From the NCBI GenBank assembly GCA_012845835.1, contig JABAKD010000002.1, forward strand, positions 8,578,620 through 8,642,619: 64,000 nucleotides of DNA, read 5' to 3'. The notes beneath the pieces were generated by a model, which saw nothing but the letters and a program-made list of their open reading frames with translations, did not search any database and was not told the DNA's origin. Position 1 is the first letter of the stretch. Each line of letters opens with the position of its first letter. The translations under genes were made by a program, and so were the position numbers. The stretch is from Undaria pinnatifida. Lineage: Eukaryota; Sar; Phaeophyceae; Laminariales; Alariaceae. This document shows, piece after piece, positions 33,571 to 43,657 of the stretch.

Positions 33571-34080
33571 GCCGTTAAAGAAGTCGCTAAACGTTGGAGA
33601 CCAAAACACGATCAGGCGTACGCAACAGTTAAACAATTGCTCACTTAGGCGCCCGTAATTCAATTTCCCGATTTTCCTAAAGGCTTTGCGATACACGTTG
33701 ACCATTCAGAAGCAGGCGCAGGTGCATTCCTCGCCCAGCAGAAAGGCGACGACCTCGTAATAATCGCATACTTTAGTCAACGCTTCAACAATAGCCAGCG
33801 ACAATACTCTGCTACGCTCCAAGAATGTTATGCTGTGGTCTTGGCCACCCAGCACTGGAGACGTTATTTGTGGGGACGACATTTTGTGTGTGTGACAGAT
33901 CACGCGGCCCTGCGATTCGTATACTTAATGCAAGATACATCGAACATGTTAACACGCTGGGCAATAGCATTGCAGTCTTTCGACTTCACCGTCCGACACA
34001 AACCAGGTAAACTACACGTCGTACCAGACACGCTTTCACGAATGTTTGCGTTCGAGCGCCAGCAAGAAGTAGCTGTGCCG
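33571..34080 (+). pseudogene. E1 RNase H
   Basis: Degrades the RNA strand of the RNA-DNA hybrid during reverse transcription. It lies in the same frame as the end of RT and is interrupted by TAG at 33646-33648. AIHVDHSEAGAGAFLAQQ carries the first acidic residue (codon 33700), YSATLQECYAVVLATQHW the Glu, FVCVTDHAALRF the next Asp, and LHVVPDTLSRM the last. From 34083 the linker to integrase contains a perfect 33-bp tandem duplication coding for SLAPICRNVQT-like units. Confidence 0.85.
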
Positions 34081-34139
34081 TCCCTCGCGCCCATTTGCCG
34101 CAATGTGCAGACGTCCCTCGCGCCCATTTGCCGCAATGT

Positions 34140-35566
34140 GCCAGATGACCCCAAGCTACAAACAGCCCGTGTCCCCCGACCATATCAGATCTCCGCCGAC
34201 AAAGTGGCTAACCTAGAACCAGTAAGCAGCGATAGAGAGCTATTTAGTGTGAAGTCAGTATTCGTGAGCGTGACAAATGTTTTCATGTCCGTCGATCAAG
34301 AAAAACTCCGCTCAGCACAAACAGTAGAGTACGGACTGTACATCGATTACATACAGCACGCAGACGCACCATTATCCGAGACAGAAACGAAAACAACCAT
34401 GTCTTACTATTCAGTGCAGGACGCGCTGTTATTTAAGTCGTACCGTCCGGGATATCTTCGAAAACGAAGCACCTTCCGCGATCAACTCGTAGTACCAGAG
34501 GCCCTTGTTGGATCAGTTCTGCACGCCTACCACGATCACGGTCTATCCGGAGGACACCTCGCATCTCGCCCGACTTATAAAAACTCCACCAGCCCATCAG
34601 CCGCGACGTACGAGAGTGGTGCAAAATATTCCAAGCTTGTCAACGACGAAAAGCAGCACACAACAGGCCCAAGCTCCCGACGGGCCATTTACATGTCGAG
34701 CGGCCATTTCAACGAATATCGGTTGACGTAGTAGAGTACAAATCGGTATCAACTTCAGCCGCAGGGATCGAATGCAAATACGTTGTCTCCATGATGGACC
34801 ACCTGACGAGGTTTGAGGTACTGCTGCCAGTACGTAATAAAACGGCCGAAACAGTAGCCAATGCCATAATCGAGAGAATAATGAGCATTTTCGGCCCACC
34901 AGAAACCTTGCATAGTGATCAAGGCCCCGAATTCGAGAATAAGGTGATATACCAGCTGCAACAAATACTCGTATACAAAAATATCCGCACAACGCCGTAC
35001 CGGCCGCAGGGTAATTCAGTGTCCGAACGGGTGCACTCAACGATGCACAGCATGCTAGCAATGCACAGTGCAATCGATCAAAGCAACTGGGCCACTCTCT
35101 TATTGTTTGTACAGCTAGCGCACATCACTAGTTTTTGTGCAACGATGAATGAGACACCATTCTTGTTAATGTTCGGACGACAACCCCGACTCCCAGTCGA
35201 TATAATCCTCGGTATTCTTCGTGTAGGAAGCCAGCAGACACGGAGGAAATCGCACAAAACACACGGGACAATTTTGCAAATTGCTTTTGGGCTCGCACGC
35301 TGAAACTTAACCGAGCGTGCAGAAAAACAGGCAGAACAGAATAGCAAACTTAGACCGCACCCGGTGTTCAAACCTGGACAGGAAGTACTCGTGTACAGAC
35401 CTTACCAGGATTCGGATGTGCCCAACCCAAAACTGCTATTACAATGGCGCGGACCGTATGTCGTCTGCTCACAATTATCACCAGTGGTATATAGAGTACG
35501 ACTCACGACACCCGACAGGTGTTAGTGCACCTCGCCCATATAAAGCCCTATCATCACCGTGAATAA
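34140..35566 (+). pseudogene. E1 integrase with GPY/F module
   Basis: Inserts the cDNA into the genome. The zinc-binding region begins YHDHGLSGGHLASRPTY in one frame; a frame change near 34565-34600 leads to WCKIFQACQRRK, where one Cys of the expected CXXC reads Phe. The catalytic core has Asp in ISVDVVEYK (codon 34725), Asp in HSDQGPEFEN (codon 34917) and Glu in NSVSERVH (codon 35025), giving 35 residues between the last two, a DD35E spacing. After another frame change near 35304 the C-terminal GPY/F module reads LLLQWRGPYVVCSQLSPVVY, and a last frame change near 35510 leads to the HLAHIKPYHHR terminus with a stop at 35564. No chromodomain is seen. Confidence 0.9.
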
Positions 35567-36499
35567 ATCGCCGCATACCGATCCCAAAAGGGTTTGCAAC
35601 TCGCGATAACCCCACCTTTTTCGCCCCCCCTCCCTTCTCTCGGGAAACGGAAGCGTACAGTAGGCGGGGATGAGCACGAACCGAGACAGCGCAAATAGAT
35701 TCTCAGATGCTCCGCGGCGTAACCGAATAACGAACAAGCTGGCAAACACAGATAACCCAGCTGTAGGCACAAGAGTCAACCACGGTGATGAGAGTAGCAC
35801 CAGCATACATGGCAGTACACACTCGTGTCTACCATGATCTGACGGGAACTCTACCCGGCATTCCGGTGGGAATAGCCGGGGGCAAGGAGACGTTGAGAAA
35901 ATTGTTGTACCCAACGGGGAAAGGCTGTAAGAAGCGTAACAGTTCATGCCCGGGCCCGACACTCCGGTCCAAACGGGACAAAACAGTAACACCACCGTCA
36001 AGCCACAAACAAAATTGTTCGAACACTAAACACACAGGGGGAATGAGACCCACGCGGCTCCACCCCACCTAAAACGAAGTCACACGTTGATGCACCTAGA
36101 TCAATTGAGCTGACTCCGAGTGAAAATATCTAGGTGGACCCGCCCACAAACGAGAAGTCACTAAACATGTTCGCTGCCCGTGGTTCCCAGAACAGCAACC
36201 ACGAGTGGCGCACCAGTACGTGAGGCCACACGGAATACGTGCGTTGAGATCATATTTGGAAACCCCATACAACTCCAGTACACGCTGTCAGCATGCACGC
36301 TCGAAAATGTAAACGTCTTCTCTGGCCCGGTGTTTCACACCGGTGTTTACTAAACACGTCGTTAATAAGGAGTGGATGCACGCATATAACAGCTGCTGTG
36401 TCTCGACCCGATAAATCGACACCCCGTTTCCTAAAATTGTCCTCCTCCCGATGACCGCTACAATACCATCCCTAGTTAAGATGGGCTTGCAGCGAATAC
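35567..36499 (+). other. E1 3' internal region, function unknown
   Basis: About 930 bp between integrase and the polypurine tract, longer than a minimal Ty3/gypsy leader. Short plus-strand frames exist (an ATG frame at 35670, another open stretch at 35785-36072 rich in Lys, Gly and Thr), but none is recognised. It could be an untranslated region, a decayed extra ORF, or a C-terminal polyprotein extension. Confidence 0.5.
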
Positions 36500-36511
36500 A
36501 GAGGGGGGTGA
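36500..36511 (+). promoter_or_regulatory. E1 polypurine tract
   Basis: AGAGGGGGGTGA directly abuts the 3' LTR start TGTGGAATG. This is the expected position of the plus-strand primer; the single T near the end is a small departure. Confidence 0.85.
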
Positions 36512-36909
36512 TGTGGAATGCAGGGTCGTAGATACCTATCGTAGATCGCGTACACGCATGCGCGAGAGGACACGTCGCCGGTCAGGCAAAACACGATCCC
36601 GTGTCGCGAACGGTGTCACCCATCATAGACATCGTTGACCCGTCCCCGGAAGGTCAACCACCGAAAGATGATCCCGCCGCATGACGATAGGGCATAAGCC
36701 CACCGTCATTCTAGCTCTAGCTTTAGCATCTCCTTGCCACATCTAAGAAAGAAAGGTATTCAGCGTGCGTCCGCTGTGAGGATGATCGTCAAGGCATCTC
36801 AGCACCGCGACGCCCTCTCCGCTTCGACTTCCGCTCCGCGACGAGCACCAGACCTCCGGGACCGCCCTCTCCATTTCGACACCGGGACCCCGTGAGAGAC
36901 CAGGTTCCA
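36512..36909 (+). repeat. E1 3' LTR (398 bp)
   Basis: Same length and ends as the 5' LTR, with about 20 substitutions and no indel by eye, mostly C/T and G/A transitions. Confidence 0.95.
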
Positions 36910-37100
36910 TATTATTACTACTATTATTTATACTACTCACCACTACTACTACCACTACATGCTAGTAACACCACTACTACTATTGCTACTACCACAAAAA
37001 TCACTACTACTACGACTGCCACCACTACTACCACTTCTACTACCACTACTACTGCTACCACTACTACTACTACTACTCCTACTACTTGCTGCTGCTGCTG
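36910..37100 (+). repeat. ACT-type trinucleotide array (right part)
   Basis: Continuation, beyond the inserted retrotransposon, of the array that ends at 28993. It closes in a short (CTG)n run near 37087-37100. Confidence 0.9.
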
Positions 37101-40100
37101 TAAAAGGATACCGGCATATAGTGGCGTTTAAGTTTTTTCTGAGCTTCGTATCATACAGCTGCTGTACGAACAGCCCACAGAGAGCTGCATGCAGCGAGGC
37201 ATAATCAAATAATCGCAATGCATTAAAAAAATAGCCGCACGACAGGTCTTGCGGGGTGCGTGCTGTGTGTTCCCTTCATGCCGCGGGGAATAACGAATCA
37301 TCACGATTTATTTGGATGTAAAACAGTCGCACGATAGGTTTTGCATGGCGGCCGCGAGGCAGTGCCAAGTCGTTTAAAGTCCGAACGTCTTCCCTTGTTT
37401 TTTTGCCAGAATTCGCGGCTTTGAAGGCCCAGAGCACGCCCCACGGACCTCGACCGGTGCCCGTACTTGCGCTGTGGTGTACCCGCGGGTCCCCTGCGTG
37501 CCCCGCGGTCGAGAGCAAAAAAATACCCCAGGCCGGAAGAGGAAAAAATGCCGAAGTGCGAAAAAGTCGATTTGGCACATAGTAAAAATATTGTATTCAT
37601 TTTATATCGTTTCTTTCTGCGTACTATCCATACGACAAGGGCAGCCGTGAGGTGGTTTTGCTGTCGAAGATACATTATTTACATATTGATACTGCTGCTT
37701 TGTTGTAATGATCATATTTGGTGGCCACCGTGGGAGAGAAGTGAGGTAGTGTGTAATATTAATAGTTGTTATATATATTTCCTACCAGGCATCTTGTAGC
37801 GATGTGGGTATTGTTACTATACCAGTATTGCTGCTGAAAATGATTTGTTGTTTTACGTATGTAGTAAAATTGTTGCATACTATTAACAATGGTATAGTGT
37901 TAATGATAAGAACTGGCTACTTTGGAATGATACATTTACCGTTACTATCAACCATTGGTGGTGTTGGTATAAATGTTGCATGTATTTCGTACATTGACAC
38001 TAAACTCATTCAGTACCAGCGACAGAGCTGTACGCCCGCAATACGGGTTGCGGGTTGTTTGGCAGTAAGAATGAATGAATCGAATTATCAGGTGGGCATA
38101 TTCGCTTCCGCTCTTGTACCTCTACGTACGAGTTATGTTGCATCAGTGCACAGAACAAACATGGGCCGAAATCGCGCTGGACAAAATCCGGAGAAGTGAT
38201 ATATCTTGACAGGGTAAAAAACGCTCGACCGGTGTATCTCACAGCTTGCATAGGTGATTATTTACCTTTAAATTGATGGAACTTAAGCTTGCGTGTTTGA
38301 CACATTTCTAAAACTAATTACGTGCTATTTCTTTGAGCTACGCGCATCAGCCAGAGATTCCAACAGGCGTCGAGCTAAGATTGTTCAAGTGATTGCTTGA
38401 GTACTGTAAAGAGCTTACGTACTGTTATCATCAGGTGACCAATCACTGCTTATCCACGTAACGATTCAGGCGGTGGTACGAAGGAACGTCAGACATTTTC
38501 TCCCTGCTGAATTGCGCGTGCCCAAGTCATTGGTACCAAATATCGATACAGCCTCAAGCCGAGTATCGAGTTGGGGGCCTATATGTGGACATTCTCAATA
38601 TTCTAAGTGTGATGTTTATTATTGTGTTTGACCTGTGTTGCTGTGTTAGCGACACAAGGGAGGTAGCGAATAGGAGAGTTTGTGTTTTGAGGTAGATTTT
38701 CAACCATTCCGTTTGCCGTCTGAAAGCTGTTAGACGACTACGTGTGATTTCAATGAGTCCTTGACGAGTCTCGATCGATATTTTTTGTGATTCCAGAACA
38801 AGTTTGTAGTATGCACATGCATTCTATTGCAATAGCAAGCTCACAGGTGAAAGAAAAAACCGGTTGCAACGACCTTTCACAGCAGAAGCTATAATGCAAT
38901 AGTTAACTCCACGATGGAAGGTTTGGATTACGACCGTACTTGTTTGCGGCATAGCAGCTGCATTTGAATACGCACCATCCATTTAGGGGGAAGTGTTAAG
39001 AAATGGGTGACATCAGCCTGTTGTCGTTATCAATGTTCAGTAGCGAATTTACAGCTCCGTGTTCGCACTTGCTGCAGCGCCATAGCAGCAGCAGGTAGCC
39101 TACAGAGTTGCACGTCGGTTTGGCAATGCCATCTAATACTCGTAGCAAATAGGGACACTGCGCTATCTTCGTCGATCGGCATAACCTACCAGATACCAGG
39201 TACAAGTACAAAAACATGCTGCACACACAACAGTGAGTGGTGTAATGGCTGCCGTGCACTCAAGTATTGTATTGTCCCTGTATTAGTTCTTCGCGTTCTA
39301 TAATGAGGGTTCTCCGTAGATAATATTTTGGGAATATTCGAGAGATTTCTGACATTCCTGTACTGTCTGTAGGCTTCTGGAGCATGGCTGGCATCTAGAC
39401 GTCGTTCGAATAGGGTTCTGGAACCTAGCAGCTCTTCCGACGTCGAGGAAGCATGTGGAACACCCCCTCTCCTGCTCACTCTTGTGGACGTATCTTAGCA
39501 TCTTCCCGTTCATCGGTCCGCAAGCCTTAGTCGGGCCATCGAGTTTCCCTATCCAACGGGAAATATGTATATTCTACACCACCATATGTGATGTTCGAGT
39601 TCGTCTTTTGCAACGACTCTGTGAGCAACCCCTGAAGACCGTCGTCGATCGGCCGCCTGAGAATGTCCTAGTCCTTAATAAGATGTAGAACATCGACTCC
39701 GTAATGTCTTATTTACCAAATGTTGGCATGTTTTCTTACATTTTTTGTTCGGTTGGTTGGTATCCTGTGCTGTAGTTCACGTAAAGCAGAAGAACAGTAA
39801 TAGTTATCTAAGGTGCGTCTTCCTACAGTCTATTGGTCCAAAGAGAAGAATATCGTTAAAATCTACCAGGTATTCGATAATAATGTGCATACACCGTGAT
39901 TATTCCTAGGCTTTGTCGTGGTGATTGCCATACTCAATATGGTGGTTATTCTTAATATGGGGTGGTGCCTTCCATTTCTGAGACTGTTGACGTAAGCACC
40001 CATGCATCTCGCACAGACCCGGCTTTGATAAACTAAACGTGTTTGACAACTGATTTGGGCAGTGTTATCCACGTGCAATATCAAAGGTACGATAGCTGGC

Positions 40101-40115
40101 ATTGCAAAGGCATTA
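37101..40115. other. No gene supported
   Basis: A 22-bp word (GCACGAYAGGTYTTGCRKGG) occurs at about 37239 and again near 37330. Minus-strand frames at 37276-37675 and plus frames at 37467-38199 are open but unrecognised and overlap on both strands. The rest shows no domain, RNA or repeat. Confidence 0.4.
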
Positions 40116-40385
40116 TTAGGCGGTATCGTCCGACGGTGTGAGCGTGGGTGTAAAAAGCGGTAAGACCCGAGGGGTCAACCACTGCGATTCAGGGGTGTCT
40201 TTGCCCCTGCACTGGTCACTCACACCAGGGCTGCTTTGAATATCGTATCTCTCGTATGAGTCCGTGCTGCCCACCTCATGTCTTCTGAAGAGAAGGGGGC
40301 GGGAAACCTCACTCAGGTAGGCTATAACGCCTGCCAGGAAATGAGGGGACACTTGCAATAAAATACATGCATTGTAACGCCTCAA
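40116..40385 (-). CDS. Unassigned small open frame (89 codons)
   Basis: Reads a non-repetitive peptide with a hydrophobic segment near its start (SPHFLAGVIAYLSEVSRPLL) and a polar C-terminal half. No family is recognised. Whether the first Met is used cannot be judged. It could be an exon or chance; no promoter or splice support is seen. Confidence 0.2.
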   Translation of the reverse strand: MRRYNACILLQVSPHFLAGVIAYLSEVSRPLLFRRHEVGSTDSYERYDIQSSPGVSDQCRGKDTPESQWLTPRVLPLFTPTLTPSDDTA

Positions 40386-40833
40386 CGGGGAACAGGGGAT
40401 ACCCTAACACACTTCCTGGGTTAAAGCTTCTCCGCCAGTCCCATGAAATCTACCCCTACGGTAGAATGTCGTGGTACACAAGGTCCGCTTGTGATAATAC
40501 TGAATGGCATTTGCTTCCACATGACAGTTGTCGTTTGTAAGGCATCCTAGAGTGGGTCAAAGCACTCTTCGTCAATTAGTGCCATGACACTGCCTGGTTA
40601 CTGAAATAAATTGTCGATATTTCTTTTTGGAAGAACCAATACACAAGCATATTTTCACGCATACCGTGTATCAATTTAACTGCTCAATTGTAGTCACAAC
40701 ATCAGGTGTATCACGCAGCCTACATAAGTGTCGACCCTAAGTTTGTCGAGCTCAAAGCTGACGTGTTTAGACACATTTTTCAAAATACATTGTTTCGATA
40801 ATTCGACCTTACGTGAACTACAGTACTAGCTAC
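40386..40833. other. No gene seen
   Basis: No feature recognised before the M1 element begins. Confidence 0.4.
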
Positions 40834-41082
40834 GAGTCGTTTTACGGTAGCTCCCCCAACTGTTCTTTTAACGAAATCGCCGGTTTTAAAACCAACTCCC
40901 GGGCGTATCTCCTGAAATACGGTGCCCCTTGCCATCCCGACGCCATCCTTCGATGGTCCTTCGCAAACAAGACTATGTATGGAGATACTTTTTGCATAAC
41001 AGATCCTTCCTCGTGTCAAGCAGCCATGAAACGGTCGTTAAAGAAATCGCTGGTTTTGGGGAGGGCTATCGTAGAATCAGTC
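40834..41082 (-). mobile_element. Short inverted-repeat element M1, copy A (249 bp)
   Basis: The best-preserved copy. Its plus-strand left end GAGTCGTTTTACGGTAGC and the complement of its right end (GACTGATTCTACGATAGC) are inverted repeats. CTAC flanks both sides exactly (40830-40833 and 41083-41086), the expected footprint of a 4-bp target duplication. The interior matches copies B and C in reverse orientation. It has no transposase, so it must have been mobilised in trans if it is a DNA transposon. A 4-bp duplication argues against hAT (8 bp) and Mutator (9 bp). I cannot name the superfamily. Confidence 0.8.
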
Positions 41083-41750
41083 CTACTGAACACCAAACAG
41101 TAAAACAAGGAACACGAATTTCAAGGACAGCCGGAGATTTTAGAAAAATAAGAAATTGTCAAGTCGTTGTCCTCAAGTATTGAAAGCACTCACTCTCAAA
41201 TACGAAATCCAGCCTGTATCGGCTGTCCTACATGCGATAGAAATCGCAGTGTAAAATGTCCAAAGCTGACTTCTCTTTTTTGGTAGGAAGGCATTGGCCC
41301 ATGCTTGCCGAAGCGAGCCATGGTACGTGTGACACTACTGTAGCTCCCACACTGCTGCTGTGTTTCTATCCCGAAAATAAACATGTACGTGGCAGAAACG
41401 ACAACAACGTTGTCACGGGAGCGCGAGACTACTCCATCTATCCCCCCGAACTCAGTCGTTGCTACTTCATAGACTGATGTGCGTCGACACATAGTCTCGT
41501 AGTATCAAGCCATTGAATTATTTCACACTAACTCAAGTAATGAAACTCTAGTAGCGATGTTCCTCCACCCACACATATACGTCCCGTACATGACATGCCT
41601 TTCCCCGAGAATTGAGACAACGACAACATGGCGCGTTGTCTACAAGCTCAGAAACTAAGATGTATGCACCCTTGAGCTCAACAGAGTACTAGACTATGAG
41701 TTTTTTTCTCAACACCATCGTTTGCGCTTGTTATTCCTTTCTATTTGCAG
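41083..41750. other. No gene seen
   Basis: Short overlapping frames; the last 30 bases form a pyrimidine-rich acceptor-like tract. Confidence 0.4.
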
Positions 41751-41973
41751 ACCGAAGGAGATGGTGGCGTGCGCGCATCCAACGAACGGGAGCATCCCCA
41801 ACTGTAAGTCCGCTGCTTCGAAGAAAATGCCAAAATTCGAATGTGGAAAACCGCACATATCTGACCGTCGCGAGGGAAAACGGGAAAAGAGGAGGCTCGC
41901 TGAGACTTCAGTTGGAAATCTAGGTGTTACGTACGACGTGCACGAGCTCGGCAAGCCAGCACTGGAGAACAAG
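41751..41973 (+). CDS. Possible internal exon, unassigned
   Basis: A pyrimidine-rich tract ending CTATTTGCAG precedes the block and AAG/GTGAGC follows it, both good spliceosomal signals. The frame between them is open for all 74 codons and reads a basic, Lys/Arg-rich peptide (RPKEMVACAHPTNGSIPNC, then EGKREKRRLAETSVG). A second good donor (GTAAGT at 41804) would make a 53-bp exon instead. No domain is recognised and no partner exon was found. The opposite strand is also open over most of this length, which weakens the case. Confidence 0.3.
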
Positions 41974-43219
41974 GTGAGCCCACCTCAAAGAATAATCAAA
42001 ACATAACTTGCGGATGAGTTGGTGGTGCACGCGAGGGTACCCGTCGTTAGGTTACGAGCCTTCGATTTAATGCCAAGGGCTGCAGAGCTATATGCAACTC
42101 ACGGGGCACGCGAGTACGAGTACGCTCAGACGATGCCGAACAGCTTTACTTGCTGTGAGTGACTGCAACCCACGAGTGATTCCTCCGCCCTCCCTGCTGC
42201 GTCTTGAGTTCGGCTATGATTCACGTTGTGTGTTGGCTGCCTTTCAAGACGATACATTACACGTCAAGATGATACATAGGTTGCTGCTGTTGCTGTTGTT
42301 GTTGTCTTCATAGTAGATTGGCTACTTCTACCCTGCGACATCACTATATTGATAGAACACCCAGTGTCTATGTTGATTCTTCGTCCTATTAACAAATATC
42401 TGAAACCGTGTCCGGAGTAGCCGCTACAGGACTAGCCCAAGCGGGCTTGCTTCTGGCTGACAGCAGGCGACAGCAGGAGACAGCAAGTGACGTACGCAAC
42501 AGACCAATACCCCGAAGCAGGTCACGCATGCATCTGCAATTTCGGCGCGACTAGGTCGTGCACAGTACTGACAGCACACTGCAGAAAACGTAGGAGCATC
42601 CTCATCAATTTGTGTCAGGTGACGGCATGCGACACCGGCCCATAACACCCAACTCGACACACAACCGAAGGGGAAATTACTCGGCCGGCCTGCCTGCTGC
42701 TACTGCTGCTGCTACTACTGCTGCTCTGGAGCTGTACGACTCTGTATCTGACCGCCTGACTGTGGCACGCGGTGCGCGAACGTACAGACAAGAACAACAA
42801 AAACAACAACAACAACAACAACAATGAGGAGGATGTCCACAAAAACCCAGTCCATTAAGCCTTTGTTGATTGTGTGCTTGGGTATGACACCGGATATGAT
42901 GACGGTTGAGTATAGTAGGGCTTTCCAATGATAGGTTGGCTACATGGTAGCGGGATAGTGGGATGGTGGAACTATTCTGCCTATTTCGCCGTCACTCCTC
43001 GTTGCTCTTCTACCAAGTGATTATTCTCTTCTCAACGCTGTGCCTTGGCTAGGAGCAACGTAATATATATGTACGTCTTGTACTTGTCTTCATACCGGTC
43101 ACTTCAATACCCCACTACTGTTCGCTCAACGGGTAAGCCCTCTACGCTTCGTAAGGATCAACTAATAGCCGTTTTCGACTGACGGAATCCCAGTGTGCAT
43201 ACTGATTGGCCTCTAAGAG
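41974..43219. repeat. No gene; short CTG and CAA microsatellites
   Basis: (CTGCTA)n/(CTG)n words lie at 42690-42735, (CAA)n at 42787-42825 and (TTGCTG)n at 42280-42310. Frames across them are Ala/Thr, Gln or Leu runs. Nothing else is recognised. Confidence 0.5.
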
Positions 43220-43657
43220 TTGCCATATTTTGACGTTTATTATTGTTCTATTGTTCGTTTTGTTCGTGGCTTGCCGCTGCGTCACGTGCTGACTGCTTCT
43301 TCTGGTTTCCGCAAGATCCATGTTGACTGTTATACGCATGATTTACGCATGATAGCTAACCGACTGCGTTGCCGCTCCATTGGCGAAAACGCTTCACAGA
43401 GTGATTTAAGCGTAGCTTTTACTGTTTCGGCACTGTTTCGTGGCCGCTGCTGTGCTCTGCTTGTTGCAGGAGCTATAAGTGTGCTCACGCTATTTTTTTT
43501 GGAGCTTTTCGTTTTGGTTCCGTCAGCTGCTCTTCTCCTGCTTACAATTTTTGCGTTCTGTGTAGCCACCATTATTAGCACAGGTCTCCAGTGTTATGAG
43601 GTAAACAGTTTATTTCACGAACCTAATACAAAATGTATTTGTACACGAGTAGTCTAG
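43220..43657 (+). CDS. Uncertain open frame with two hydrophobic segments
   Basis: Open for 145 codons; the first ATG within it is near 43349. Its second half reads two strongly hydrophobic stretches (LLVAGAISVLTLFFLELFVL and ALLLLTIFAFCVATIISTG), like a small membrane protein. However, the opposite strand (43330-43581) is also open and reads a Lys/Arg/Ser-rich peptide, as expected when a T-rich stretch is read both ways. No family is recognised on either strand, so the coding strand is undecided. Confidence 0.25.
   Translation: MPYFDVYYCSIVRFVRGLPLRHVLTASSGFRKIHVDCYTHDLRMIANRLRCRSIGENASQSDLSVAFTVSALFRGRCCALLVAGAISVLTLFFLELFVLVPSAALLLLTIFAFCVATIISTGLQCYEVNSLFHEPNTKCICTRVV

Larger units (their letters stand above)
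28994..36909 (+). mobile_element. Ty3/gypsy LTR retrotransposon E1, full-length but decayed
   Basis: A 7.9-kb element with two 398-bp LTRs, a primer-binding site, gag, protease, reverse transcriptase, RNase H, integrase and a polypurine tract, in the domain order of Metaviridae (Ty3/gypsy). By eye the LTRs differ at about 20 positions (about 95% identity), so insertion is not recent. Gag, protease and the start of RT share one frame, broken only by three TGA codons. From RT onward there are at least two TAG codons and several single-base frame changes, so the copy is non-autonomous. It sits in a trinucleotide array; the array itself obscures any short target duplication, and none is clear. 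Confidence 0.95.
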
